Below, one piece after another: positions 24,301-36,800 of a stretch of DNA of 64,000 bases. Position 1 is the stretch's first letter; every line of letters begins with the position of its first letter. Made by a program: the position numbers and the translations under genes. Source of the DNA: Halichondria panicea (taxonomy: Eukaryota > Porifera > Demospongiae > Suberitida > Halichondriidae); NCBI RefSeq assembly GCF_963675165.1, contig NC_087381.1, positions 2,356,001-2,420,000 of the forward strand, given 5' to 3'. The notes beneath the pieces were generated by a model. The model was not told where the DNA came from. It made no database searches and saw only the letters and a list, made by a program, of their open reading frames with translations.

Positions 24301-26449
24301 TTAATCATAGTTACTATATACATGCATGGTTTACTTTCAGGATTGTTCGACTAACAAGTCCCAACCTCAATTATCTGATAATCATCGGATGTCTGTTCAT
24401 CTATATCTCAGTGTACTGGTATTTTATTCCATCAACAAACCCAAATGTAGTACTTACGGCTTGTTGTGCAAGTTGTATTTACGAGCATAATAATCTGCAT
24501 GTACATATGTCACATTTTCAGTTTCAAGTTGGACTTCTGGGAAGTGGCTATTTTCTTGTCATGGGCACCATTGTTGCCAAACTCTGGAGAATCTACTACA
24601 TTTTCAGGTATGCTTCGATAGCAAGTATGCATGCACATGCATACGTATACATGCATATAATTATGTATACTTAAAGGCATTTATAGTTGCATCCGAATGA
24701 ATTGACTTTTCCATGTATGCATAATTATAGGAATCCAGAGTGCACCAGGAAGAGAGCTATTACAGACTGTCAACTCCTTATTTTCATTCTCTTGATGGTT
24801 GCTCTAGAGATAACCATGTTTCTCGTGTATGTGGGTGTGGAGACAGCTGCTCCAGGATACGAGCTGGATATAGTGACTAACCAGGACCAGCCAAGAGGGC
24901 TTGTTGGGGTATGGAAGATTTTGCGTGAACAGACTGTATAATGTGATGCAAATTATATTATATTGTGTGAACGTCTAGAGGGCCATAATTAATTTGCTAC
25001 CATACGTATAACTACTGTCATTTCCTATACCAATTGAAGATATATATAGAGCTATATATACTGGTGAAATTTATTGCAGGAACAAAAAATCAACACAAAA
25101 TATGAATACTACATTTGCAGACGAGTTCCCAACTTACGAACAATTACTATCAGCATCATATTTGGAATAATCGCTATTCTTCTGTGTTGTGCTCTGTTTA
25201 TGGCCGTCAAGACAAGAAAGGTCCAAATAAAAGGTCTAAATGATGCTAAGTACATCGCAGCAATTGTGTATATTTCAAGCTTCCAGTTCTTAATCCATTA
25301 TAATTGTAACTTTCACACTGGGAAATAAAGTCGACACTTTCCCTGCTGTTTTAACTATGTTCGTCTTATTGGGAACAATGGCACTCCAAGGACTGCTATT
25401 CATTCCTAAGGTAAAGCGTTTGTGTGCAATATATATATAAGATGAAGGTTTATAGTTTGGTCAGTTATATAATTATTATGTTATAGTTGTGACACATGCA
25501 CGAGTGCCACATGGGATATATTGGCTCAGTAGTGACTTAGGCCCGAGGGCCCGCAGGCCTCGAGGGAAAAGGCACTACTACGCCAATATATCCAATGTGC
25601 GCACGAGTGAGCTGTGTAACAACTGATTTGTTGCATTCCTTGTGCATTCCTTTCCGTGTACACATCACTCCTTTTATAGGACAACTAGTTTCAACTACTT
25701 GTGGTGGCTGTGGAATTGCACCAGACACGTGAAAAACAGTGTTATACTATAAAAGGGACCGTTTCAGGTTACTGGGTGGAGGGTTACTGGGTGGAGGGTG
25801 GGCTTTAGGTAACTTCAGCCATACTATGTCAGTATCTAGATAGTGGCACAGTTCATGGCAGATATTGGCACAGTGTTTCCTTTGATCTGCCCACTCAAAA
25901 TGCAACAAAGCTATATGTATGCATGTACAATTGACAAAATTCACATTCAATTACACTAATGATTCAAGCTAGTCTTGACATAACTTAATCACACGAAAAC
26001 CTATAGGCGTGGTTACCGGTAGGCCTTGACCAAAACAAAATTTTTAGCAAAATAGGGACTTGAAAGCAATGAGCAATTTGCTAGGCCTTCAAATTTAGCA
26101 AAATAAGCCTTTTAGATGCAGCCACAATACCATATGCTACGTACTTTATCTTGCACCCTAGCATTGTCCTAAGCGCATGCAAAAAGTCTCCATAGCATTT
26201 TTTTTAACCTGCATATAATTATACAGGCTGTCAGCTATAGTGTTACAACTGTGATGATATTTTCTGTAGATGTTGATTTTGTACCGAGATCCGGAGGGTA
26301 ACCACATCTTCAGCGTTAACGACCCCCTTGGCAAAGTAGCTCCACTCTCAACCATCTTTGTGAATGACATTGGGAGATCAGACTGCAAAGCATGCCAAGA
26401 GTTGAAGGCCAGAGTGAAGAAGCTGGAACAAACTATTGTTGAGGTTTAA
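21397..26449 (+). pseudogene. GABA-B-like class C receptor A (frameshifted)
   Basis: Fifteen exons: 21397-21666, 21818-21964, 22166-22327, 22576-22692, 22748-22813, 22913-23101, 23235-23343, 23391-23479, 23903-24071, 24124-24268, 24341-24467, 24522-24607, 24731-24908, 25080-25410 and 26270-26443. They encode a signal peptide (LFSLLCVTLTLICGG), a Venus-flytrap ligand domain, and seven TM segments beginning after DGIPYDGKLV, with KIVRLTSPNLNYLI and KTRKVQIKGLNDAKYI as in GABA-B receptors. Exon 14 is 331 nt against 330 in receptor B: one extra base near 25293-25300 (CATTATAATTG against CAATTAATTG) gives an early stop at about 25328. Exon 11 uses a GC donor (GCAAGT). The tail exon is missing; frame after exon 15 stops at 26449. 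A pseudogene unless the base is an assembly error. Confidence 0.85.
25500..25910. repeat. Composite hairpin repeat in receptor A intron 14
   Basis: A hairpin (GATATATTGGCTCAGTAGTG with a near complement ending CCAATATATC, about 25515-25592) is followed by a unit containing AGATAGTGGCACAGTTCA and CACAGTGTTTCCTTTGATCT. The same two parts in the same order lie in an intron of SRCR kinase 2 (40692-41228), where the second part is doubled. Receptor B intron 14 (56466-56624) lacks both. Confidence 0.7.
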
Positions 26450-26753
26450 TTTGTTAAGTGTACTCCGATGCATATCACTGTAAAAATAATGTGTGGTTTT
26501 CACCCAAGTGTGTGACTATTGTGAGACAAATAATTATATCAGGCAAAAAACTAACATTCGCCAAAATAGTCATGCACGCACTTTGTGTGAAAACCAGTAT
26601 TATACAGCTAGTATATAAGAAAAAAGTGGGTACCCCATCATGCAATTAGAACACTTATACGCACTCACTATCTCTCTCTTGTCGAAAGAGCGTTTTTCAC
26701 GCCCACTCTTAGGACTTCGAAATAATTTTTTATCTCTCACCTATATTGAACTA

Positions 26754-27055
26754 CAGTAGACTCTCGTTAATCCGGTCACCCTTGGGACCATGCAGCTTGG
26801 CCGGAATAGCGAGGTGGCTGCAGCTCAGGAAATAGCCGCGGCTTAAAAACGACCTTACCTCGAATCTAATGACTACTTTTGCGGTTCTTGTCTCGAGGAT
26901 AATGTAGGATAATGAATCATTTCTGTTCTCTATTTAAGTTTAATCCAATTTTTTTGCTAAACCACACCCAAAACGTCGTATCCCGCCGTAATAATAATAC
27001 GTATAAAATTACATTGAAAACCTTGTTTGGGACAGCCAGCACTCAGAGGAGGGAG
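26754..27055. mobile_element. Truncated pogo-like element
   Basis: It begins TA-CAGTAGACTCTCGTTAATCC, a terminal sequence like pogo/Tigger elements, and matches the reverse complement of 63964 down to about 63700. Homology stops near 27050, where the next element begins. At 63.5-64.0 kb the same element lies just upstream of a receptor tail exon, so both are probably the same ancestral intron insertion. Confidence 0.65.
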
Positions 27056-27745
27056 GACACGATTAACCTTAGCTCTAATTAGCTAATTATCGCGACCTTT
27101 TAATTACATTCTTTGAACGATTCATCTTTTCTTTCTTTGTAACCTCTACATATTGGGACACACAGAACAGTACTGTAGTATGAGTGACAGGCAATTCTTG
27201 CAGGCACAGAGCAAACCATACAAATAAAGGGGTGCTAGAAGCTGAGACTGTTAGTGTCATTGATGTTCTTCATGTTGGAGACACTCTGAACTAAACAATT
27301 CCATGTTGCAGCTTTATCACAGAGACAGGAGTTCCTGGGGCGCTTCTCACAGGGATCTTGGAGACAGGAGTGCCTGGGGTGCTCCTCATAGGGATCCTGT
27401 CTCCAGGATCAAGAGTGCTTCTCACAGAGACAAGATCAGAGTGCCTGGGATGCTTCTCACAGGGATCTTAGAGATAGGAGTACTTGAGGTGCTTCTTATA
27501 GGGGTCCTATTACCTTCAGGTCCTGACAACTTGGCCATAGGGGTACCTCCAGTAGGAGAAAAGGCTTACTTTGCTCTAGTTGGGCGGAGTCCAACCAACG
27601 CTGCATGAGCGAAGCGTTGGTTGGACTCCGCCCAACTAACTTTGCTCTAGCTCTTGTGTCCAATATGTAGAGGTTATAAAGAAGAAAAAGATGAATCGTT
27701 CAAAGAATGTAATTAAAAGGTCGCGATAATTACGGTTAATACACT
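27056..27745. mobile_element. TIR element with internal minisatellite and hairpin
   Basis: Left arm (CGCGACCTTTTAATTACATT and onward to about 27160) is mirrored at about 27655-27735. Between them is a minisatellite of about 40 bp (CTTCTCACAGGGATCTTGGAGACAGG, degenerate, about 27318-27520) and a perfect hairpin at 27577-27638 (26-nt arms, TTGGGCGGAGTCCAACCAAC). The open frame across the minisatellite is repeat-derived. Confidence 0.7.
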
Positions 27746-27840
27746 AAACAATCAAAGACAGTAATGTTTGTATAATTATAATTATGCTAACAATTATAAT
27801 ACGCTCGTCAGTTTTAATAACGTCTCTTGCTTATGATTGT

Positions 27841-28326
27841 TCACTTGTTGCTTCTCTTCTTCTCCTGCAGAGGTGAAGCAAACACATCATTAGAGCACAG
27901 TACTGGACAACACAAACTGTATTATTTAATGTGTACAATTGACATTCCACTAGTACATGTGGTCTCTTATGATCAGATATATATACCCTCCTGTAGCAGA
28001 CTTTCAAAGTGACGCAATGACTATGAGCGTTGATAATTATACAAAAAATGTACATAGGAGAGTTATATACCTTATGAAAATGTAGACCGTGTATACATAC
28101 CAGTACGTACATGTAGTATATATTATGTACTGTATACATACAGTATAGGTCGTACCTTGGAGGCCAGAATAATGAGCAGACGACGGAATATGTTAACAAA
28201 GTCGAGGAAGAGGTCTAGCGAGTGCCAGATGTAGTCGTTGTCTCCACGCTCGCACTTCTCCACAATCAGCTGGGTGTCAAACAGTATGAAGCCATAGAAC
28301 AGGAACAGGCCTCCGTACAGCTCAAT
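27841..28326 (-). pseudogene. Bax inhibitor-1 fragment (last two exons)
   Basis: On the minus strand, exon 28326-28156 reads [10 protein letters not shown] then [20 protein letters not shown] and FLDFVNIF, and exon 27864-27841 reads EKKRSNK-stop. It is the reverse complement of 54510-55170, including the intron and 3' flank. Homology ends near 28410, so upstream exons are absent. A partial, inverted duplicate without a promoter. Confidence 0.85.
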
Positions 28327-30344
28327 CTGCATGGGATTGTAGTGAAAATAGTGATTATGCCTAAAAAAATTATGTATGTTACAAGCACACTAAAGAACAA
28401 AAGAGCTTATCTCTTTCCTTGGCAATCTGTTGTAGAAATTACAACAACGGTAACGAATCGTTATGATGAATTAGATGAAGTTGTATGTGAGCTCCTCCCT
28501 GACAAACAAACTGTAGTCTAGGTAACGGCCTTATCAGTCAAGTAGGCTAAAAATCTGTGTCCTTTGATGTAAGCTTTGATGTCTCTTTGTGCATATGTAG
28601 TTAAAAAAAAAAAGAAAGAAAAAGAAACCTTTGACTAGCTAGGAAGAGTAGCAGTAGTAGTAGGAAGAGTAGCAGTAGTAGTAGTAGCAGTGCAAGCAGG
28701 ACTAGACTAGATTAAAAAGTTGGTGGAAGGAATAACTGACCGTTTGGACGTCACCTGGCTGCCAGACTTTCATCTGGACTCTTCCCCCTGAGTAGCTGGC
28801 CTTTCTCTAAGCCACAAAACTGAGCAAGAAGCTGAAGAAGCAGCTAGACAGAGACATGTACCTAGCCTTGAGAATTGGGAGGCGTGGCTCAACTAATCTA
28901 GTTAGCCCAGCCCAGAGGAATTGTTACCGTGGGTACTGAACAACCGTAGAAGTACTGCTACCCCTGGCTTTACTGAATTAACTAGCTGTGTCTGCTGTCT
29001 AGTTGGACCAGATTTAGCTAGATAATGGGGTAGAGAATAGTTGAGCGGTGCTGTGTGTAGCTTGAACTGTACTGGCTGGCAAGAATCTAGTAAGCACCCT
29101 ATGCACTGATAACTCGTCAGATGGAGGGTATGTTCTAGGGATCTGGACAGCTGTACATCCAAAGGAGCCAGGAAGTGCCAATCATCTTCTCCCAGTCTCT
29201 GACACGCTAAACAAAACGAGCTAGAACTGGGAGTCCCAGCTAGAATTGCTAGCCGGATCTAGACTAATAGAATGACATGGAGGCGTGGTGAGGCCGGATC
29301 CACACTAATTGATCGACCTAAAGACGCTCCTGTTCCAGATTTTCACGAATGGCAAGGAAAGGGATATAGGGCCCACACAAAAATATCTGACCTTAACAAG
29401 CTTGACAAAGCTTTATACCTCTTCCCTTGTTGTTCAGTCTTCAGACTAATGTTTTCTAAGCTTCAGAGAAGACAGAAGCTTCAGCTAAGAGCCATTCCAA
29501 ATAATGATAAAACGGGAACTGACTTCTAGTACGATAGTACACGAATATAAATGTCACAAAAGTGACCGAGAATATACTAATAGCCAGTTAGATCCCATGC
29601 ACTTGTGTGTGTTTAGCAGGGAATTATGAGCCATAATCTCATAGTTTCCCAGGGAATTATAAGCTTGAGGGTATAAAGTACAAGTATAATTTTTGAATGT
29701 ACAGAAATGATAATAAAGCTGTAGCTGCATGATAATTAGCTATGGCTGTTCAGTTTTTTCACTACCAGTTTCTATAGCGTTTGCTGGGTTGATGGTAGGG
29801 TTCACCAGTATCTTTTCTTGTCTCTACGAGGAACACTAAGAGCCAATGATTTTAACAGTTCTGGGTCCATTGTCACAAGCATGATGAAAGCATGTCTTCA
29901 ACTTGTAGCATTTGTCAACTTTGTCCTCCTGTTTCTATCCTGCAGCCATGTTTCAAATTGCAGTAGACTCCTGTGTCTTTTTAGGAACGATAGTGCACTG
30001 TAGCATTGCTACAAGCTGTTCCTTGCTAGCTAGCCGTACATATCAGAACAGTTTACTGAGAAGCTTGAGCTGGGATGGGGCTTGAGTGCAGAGAAAGAGG
30101 AGGCTGGGCTCATTTGTTGCAGAGCGCTTCCTGCACAAGGTGGAGTCACTAGTTTGTCCATTCCAATGTTGAAGCAAGGCCAATGCAAAGGTTTTTTTAG
30201 CAGAAATCATCTAGACTAGCTTGTCAGAACAGGACATTTTCAAAAATAAAACTGTTGCTAAGGCTTGCTGCTTTTATAGATACACTTCTTGCCTGAGGCA
30301 GCCAATGAAAAGTGGGATCTAAATCAGTTAGCACATGTGCATTC

Positions 30345-30420
30345 GGTATCTATGGTTATAGTGTCCCTCATCCCTCGGGCAAAGCCCTCGTGATATGGGA
30401 CACTATAACACATAGATACC
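30345..30420. repeat. Hairpin repeat
   Basis: GGTATCTATGGTTATAGTGT and its near complement ACACTATAACACATAGATACC enclose an inner stem CCCTCGGGCAAAGCCCTCG. No coding sense. Confidence 0.75.
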
Positions 30421-30434
30421 TCATGCCCATGTAC

Positions 30435-30645
30435 TACCGTATAGCTGATAATTTTCGTGGGGCAAAATATTCGTGGTTTTCGTGGTTGGAGGTATGACCA
30501 CGAATATTTTACCCACGAATGAAGCGACCTTGCCTACCTTTACCTTCAATCCAAGCAGCAACCACGAAAATATTATCCACGAAATGTCTCAATATTGCTG
30601 AACCACGAATATTTTGTCCCCCGAAAATTACCCGCTATACAGTAT
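30435..30645. mobile_element. MITE with GTATAGCGGGTAATTTTCG ends
   Basis: Left TACCGTATAGCTGATAATTTTCG-like and right (complement) TACTGTATAGCGGGTAATTTT ends, with several internal CCACGAATATTTT words in both directions. Related ends occur near 34648-34690 and, in part, about 56160-56260. Confidence 0.7.
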
Positions 30646-30895
30646 CTATAACAAATTGGCTAATTGGTTGACGCATGCGCAGACAACTAGTTGTTCGCCT
30701 AACCGTTATAAAAGCGAAAACTCGGCCTGGGATCGAGGCTAAATTATAGCTTTATTAAGGAGCATGCAGTCTGGCCTCGAGACTAACTGTACTAAAGAGA
30801 AATACCGGATGCAACAGGAACAGGTATTAAACATGTGAGACTCTGCATGCACAGTCATAATTTGCGACTGAATATTGTATGAGGCATTGCCAATA

Positions 30896-33800
30896 ATGAG
30901 TTGTTTACTGTGGAAGTCAGTCATTGTCCTGAGCCTGGTTTGGGCTGTTGGAGGTGAGTTCTCTATTATCTACAGGTATATAATTATAGCAAATACTACC
31001 TATATATTATGGGGTGCCGTTTGTGTCAAAATATTGAAATAAAAACACAAGGTTTTGGTGGTATTTAGTACACAACTGAGGGTATTTAGCAAACAACTGA
31101 GGGTATTTAGTAAATGTCTGTGGGTATTTACTAAACAACTGAGGGTATTTAGCAAAGGACTGAGGGCATTCAGTGAATGACTGAGAGTACTTTAGCAAAT
31201 GGCTGAGGGGATTTAGCAAATAACTGAGGGTATTCTCTTCAGCAAGTGAAGGTCAACACTAGGCGTTTGTCTACTCCACTTAACAGAGTGTGGATTCATC
31301 TGGGCACAGTAGAGCTCTATAGTTCTATAGCTACAGAATTCTAGAAGAAGTCGTGCACACTGCATGTGCATGCGCACAACCTTGTGCCCTGCACACCTCC
31401 CTAATACCAGGAGCAGATTACAGATTAGTCAGTTATTTACTAAATACTCTCTGTCATTTGCTAAATACCCTCAGACATTTACTAAATACCCTCAGTTGTT
31501 TAGTAAACATCCTCAGACATTTACTAAATACCTCCAGTCCTTTGCTAAATACCCTCAGTTGTTTAGTAAACACCCTCAGTCCTTTGCTAAATACCCTCAG
31601 TTGTTTACTAAATACCCTCAGTCCTTTGCTAAATACCCTCAGTTGTTTACTAATTACCCCCAGTCCTTAATTTGCTAAATACCCTCAGTTGCATGTTTAG
31701 TAAAATACCCTCAGTCCTTTGCTAAATTCCCTCAGTCCTTTGCTAAATACCCTCAGACATTTACTAATATACCCTCAGTCGTTTAGTAAATACCCTCAGA
31801 CATTTACTAAATACCCTCAGTTGTTTGCTAAATACCCTCAGTTGTTTACCAAATACCCTCAAATGTTTAGTAAATACCACCAAAACCTTGTGTTTTTGTC
31901 ATCAATATTTTGACACAAACGGCACCCCATAATATATATATACAAAACTGTCATCATGAGGTTTTACTATAAGCCATTTTGCAATTAATAATTATTATTA
32001 TAGCTATACTCTATCTGCAACACAAGCTATATTTTTATATATGTAAAGTGCTATATATAGCTGTCGCTATAATTATATCGCAAATAGTTGTTAAGCCTTA
32101 AAGTTTATATAATAGTACTCTTCATTCGATGGTGTGTATGGAATACTATTTCTGCTAAGAAACTTCCTGCTCACTTGGGCTTCCCCGCATTTCAAGGCGT
32201 TCCTATACACACGCCCTGGCCTGAAATGCACTAGCTCATACTGCAAAAAAAGCGAGTTATTATATTCAGCCATTAAAGAGCTAATATATAGTTTTGGAGC
32301 AGCACGTCGTCTCCTACGGATGCTCAGGAGTTTCCATGATCCAAGTGGTGTACATCTGACATCCCTTGCTGTAGTTGCAAGCTCTTTCGCCATGGTGACA
32401 AAAGTGTATATAATTATGACTATACCCCCGCTTAGCCATCTTGCTAGAGAGAAGTTTCTGTGATTCTGCCGTCGCTTTGGAGCCTTAGTGTCTCATGCAC
32501 AGTATAAATATAGAAGCAGGGGCGGATCTAGCAGGTAGCAGAGGGTGCTCAAGCACCCCCCTGACCTTGGACAAATAATTATCAGTCTTTGTGTCTCACT
32601 CATTGCATGGTTGATGGAAGTCACTCAGACTCGGTATACTAGCTAGCTGAGTAGCTGTAAACCTATCTATTGCAGTATACTGTCTTGTAAAAGCTATGAT
32701 AAAAGTAAAAGACTGCTCCTTACCTTTCTTGCTCAACACCTACCTACCACTTTTTCTAGATCCGCCACTGAGAAGGAGGTATTACGGCTCTTGGATTGCA
32801 GATATAGATTATGCCGGCATGGCATATAAATGAATCTTGGAGCTTTGCTAACTGCTTATTCAGCTCATACATTGTAAGCTTTTGAAAAGGCTGTATAGGG
32901 ACAATTGCAAGCTACAGCTAGGTTTTCACAATTGTGCAAATAATGCTCAATAATTTCCTGCTAATTCTGGATGTACGAATCAAACCGTTTAAAACATAGG
33001 TGAACCAGATTAATTAATGCTACCATAAGGGTGGGAAGGGAATTAAGGGAAACTTTGCAGCTGAGAACTGACTACCGTAGAAACTGGATTAGCGCTTAAC
33101 TCGACTATAAGCGTATCTTTATTTTAAGCGCATGCTCAACTGCAGTTTTTTGTACTCGAATTGATGCGGGATATTAGTGGAATTGATTCAACTATTTATC
33201 TATGAGCTAACTAGCTTGTATACAGTGCATGGTAGCTATATAGCTGGTGATATATCCATCTGGAAAGACTCTTCTCTGGGCATGCATGCTGTTACCTTGC
33301 CGATCTGATCATGCTGAGAGAATGTGAGACAAAGACGAGGTCCTTTTGTTCCAGTTCCTGGTCAGTTTTTTTTTGACACTTTACTGTCATAAACCCCTCT
33401 ACACTGTTACAGTACATTAACTAATACATAACTGCATTTAAATGCATGCCTTTAAATGCTTATGACCTGTCTATATGCATGCATGCAGTAGGATAGATCT
33501 ACTTACTGACTTATAGGCTGCCTGTTTATGCTCGACACTTTCCTTAATTATTTTATCAATCAAATTTCCCTGCAGTCATTATATATTATTCCTCACACTA
33601 TTCCTCATGATTATAATTATTATATAGGACATGTAAAAAAAAGTGTACAGGAAATATTGCACTATACGTATCCTGATCAATGGTACAAGAAATTTAGATT
33701 TTCTTCCTGTGAAATGAGTATAATATAGATGGAGTGCATTATATAGGTTCACGTAAACACTATATTATGGTCTCAATGGTGCTAATTGCTGTGTATACAT

Positions 33801-36800
33801 AAGCAGTTGACATACTGTGTTTAATCATTATTAGTTAGCTAAGTATAATAAATAAGGTGCCACTTAGCTTAATTTATATAGTTTTACTGGCAATGTTTGT
33901 ACAGAGCAGGACATTATTGATTCCGCGTACTAATACGCTCCATGTTATATAATTATACTCATTCGCTCTCGGTACAATATAATTATATAGACATCAGAAT
34001 TATCACTGATACCAATGAACAGTGGGGTACATGCATGCATGGTGCTGTTTAGCAGTTACAATGATCTCAGAGAATTGAATAACAGCGTGCATGGAGCATT
34101 AATCAGGGGGTATATACATGCATGCATGCATGGTGCTGTTTGGAATGAGGGATGAAACAAACTCAATTTACTGGATAATATATATGTAGTTTCTTCTTAT
34201 CCTGCATTCTAAGCACCACTCTGTATGCTGTGGTGTTCTTCGGCAGTTAGTTGCACGTTATAAAAACAGAATTATACAGGTGAATTAATCATAAAGAATA
34301 ATAGGGTGAACGAAAAAGTTATACATTTATGCATGGGAATCCGCAGACACTAGAATAACAGCTTAATTTACGGAGTAATATAATCTATCAAGCAAGGCAT
34401 ATAATTATATAGTTGCAGCATCCAAGCCTATATATATACATGTATATACACTACACTGCGCATGTGCAGTAATTTCAAGTGGGATGGATCTCTGACCCTT
34501 ATAATATTTGCATAATAATAATAGTAATTTGGCTCAGCTCTTGAAGCTCAACAGCCGCTGCATTTAATTTCTACCGGAGGTCTTATTAGTGCAGCAGGTA
34601 TGTGCATGGTATATAAGTCAGCAGGAGCACATGCTCCTGAAGTCAGATATACCGTATAGCGCGAAATTTTTGCTGATTTTGTGGGTTAGCAATCCTACAT
34701 GAAAATTAAGTCCACGAAAATTGAGAATTATCTTGCTATAAAGTGCAACCATTATAGAGGCGTGGTTTCCGGTAAGCGGTCATTCTACGAACATTGCATG
34801 TGCAAAGAAATGCTTTTAGAGGCCATTTCACAAAATATAGCTAAAATACCTCGCGCTATACAGTACGTACTTCTCTAATAAAGAATGCTGTATTGGTTTT
34901 GTTGTCGTGCTGGAATGTTTGGTTTCAATTAAACAAGATATTAAGTCAACATTGAAAGAATAACAATGCTGGCGTAATTGTTGATACACATACGGAACTA
35001 CTAATTGCGATAATCACCATTATTGATCAACGTTGAAAGTGAAAGAAGCCTTTAATAATACATAAATCGTATCACAGTAACCACAATAATTATGTGAGTG
35101 ATGGCTGGCCTATATAATTATTGTGCTGTCTATAGTTCATTTCGTGCCTGCAGGACAATCGAGTGGAGATGTGAGGCTGATAGATTTATCTGGTTCAACA
35201 GGAGGCAGAGTTAGAGTTGGTAGACTGGATGTCTACTATAATAGCCAGTGGGGGACAGTGTGTCACGATGGATTCGGTCCAACTGGTGCACTTGTGGCTT
35301 GTCGTCAGCTGGGTTTCCTAGGTTATGTAGCCTATGGGGTCGTACGGAGGTATAAGTATACCAATAATTATAGCTTGCGTAAAACGAACTACTATTACAG
35401 ACAGTAATATTGATCCAAATTCTTTCACTTATAATTATATGCAGTGCACTAGCAGTGCCAGTATCCACTCCAATATGGTTGGATGACCTTCGCTGCAATG
35501 GTTCTGAAAGCAGATTGAACGACTGTCCACGAAATCCTATCGGAGTTCATAATTGTGACCGTTCTGACGATGTGGGATTAGTGTGTGCAATAAGTGAGTG
35601 CTTTCAATAGTTTACAATACTTATAATAATATTCATATACATCTTCTGTATTTATAGATGGTGTTTTGAGACTAGTAAACACTACTACCAGTGGGATAGC
35701 CACCGCTGGTAGACTGGAATTGTTTTATAATGATCAATGGGGGACCGTGTGTGATGACAACTTTGGTCCAAATGACGCAAGAGTGGCTTGTCGTCAGCTG
35801 GGGTACGGAGACTATACTAAGTTTGGAAGGGTAGAAACGTTAGGGTGAGTGTAACACACTGCATGCACTTGACTACTTTTAGCTCCAATTCCTCATATAT
35901 TGTTCTTCCAATCTTCACCCATAATTATTATAATTATATATTACAGGATAATAATTTCCTACCATATAGTTTCTACCAGTCTTCAAATTCCAGTCGGACA
36001 TGGCTGGATAATCTTCGTTGCATAGGAACTGAGAGAGTACTGATTGATTGCCCTGCTAACACTATTGGAGTTGAAGATTGCACCCACGCACAAGATGTGG
36101 CCTTGGTTTGTACTGTAGGTAAGTTAGATGATAATTATAATGATAATAGTGCATGCATGTGCTGCTTGTACTATAGCATTGCTTTATATCTACAGTTCCA
36201 ATGACCAAGAGTATATACATGCATGAAATACTCTTGTCAATGATCGTTGCAAAACTGTTTATTATACAGTGCATCGAGTAGATTACCACAAATGTGTGAG
36301 TGTTACTTAAATATTTGGGAAATGGCCGGTGCTGCATGATACCATTGTGTACGTGAATGAATAAGCTACAACATTTCTTAACATGTATGAGGTGGTGGAT
36401 TTGAGGGATTAATAGAACAGCAAATATTATTGTTATAGTGGGTATAATCGGTTAGAGTAACAAACGCTATCTTAAATTTAAACAGCTAAGATCTCAGATA
36501 ATTGTTGAATGGTTTATATTTCCTGGCTATCCTTTAATTTCGTGGCCACACCAACTTTTTTTGCGTCATTTCTAGGTACATGAGTGATTTACAATTGCCC
36601 TTGTATAGGTGCATGTGGTTTGCAATTAAAACTTCACATCTTCTACTGCACTATAGTCTGCACTTCAGCAGTGCACTATAGACTGCATTTCAGCAGTGCT
36701 ACATAAATTATATATAGTCAAGCTTTTAATTTAGTCCATTTTAAAGACATCAACTGCATATATATTAAATAGATAGTCTATACAGCTACTCAGGAGTCAG

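Larger units (their letters stand above)
26450..27840. other. Transposon-filled gap after receptor A
   Basis: After exon 15 of receptor A the tail exon expected from receptor B is absent. Bases 26460-26610 carry a repeat also seen at about 6424-6535 (GTGTGAAAACC ends). The rest is a truncated pogo-like element and a TIR element. No host gene recognised. Confidence 0.6.
28327..30895. other. Gap with repeats before SRCR kinase 2
   Basis: It holds a short A-rich run (28600-28630), an (AGTAGT/GCAGTA)n microsatellite (about 28640-28690), the dispersed repeat shared with 1340-1560, an 85-codon open frame at 29272-29529 with no recognised domain, a hairpin at 30345-30420, a MITE at 30435-30645 and a lone TAGCCTC-family end ending at about 30741. 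The last 60 bases before the signal-peptide exon are conserved with the third copy (about 61060-61108) and may be 5' UTR or promoter. Confidence 0.5.
30954..35153 (+). other. Intron 1 of SRCR kinase 2
   Basis: The 4.2-kb intron carries a minisatellite-bearing element (31007-31933), an antisense open frame (32091-32393), a CAGGGGCGGATC element (32517-32770), a half-palindrome (33767-33870) and a degraded MITE end near 34648. It aligns in pieces with bases 1-3475 (gene 1) and 61163-63218 (third copy). Confidence 0.65.

Noticed and set aside
27303-27608. Frame with repeated SHRD and GDRS motifs
   Set aside because: Minisatellite translation inside a TIR element; it has no start context or splice support.
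29272-30003. Two short plus-strand frames as genes
   Set aside because: No domain, splice pattern or paralog conservation supports them.
31353-31913. Frames with repeated LLNTLS and FTKYPQ motifs
   Set aside because: They follow the minisatellite units in a TIR element, occur in more than one frame, and change direction with the repeat.
31018-31930. CRISPR-like array of short repeats
   Set aside because: Units are contiguous and degenerate without unique spacers, in a eukaryotic intron.
32134-32463. Plus-strand frame in intron 1 of gene 2
   Set aside because: It has no recognised domain and overlaps the antisense frame, and the inverted third copy does not keep it.
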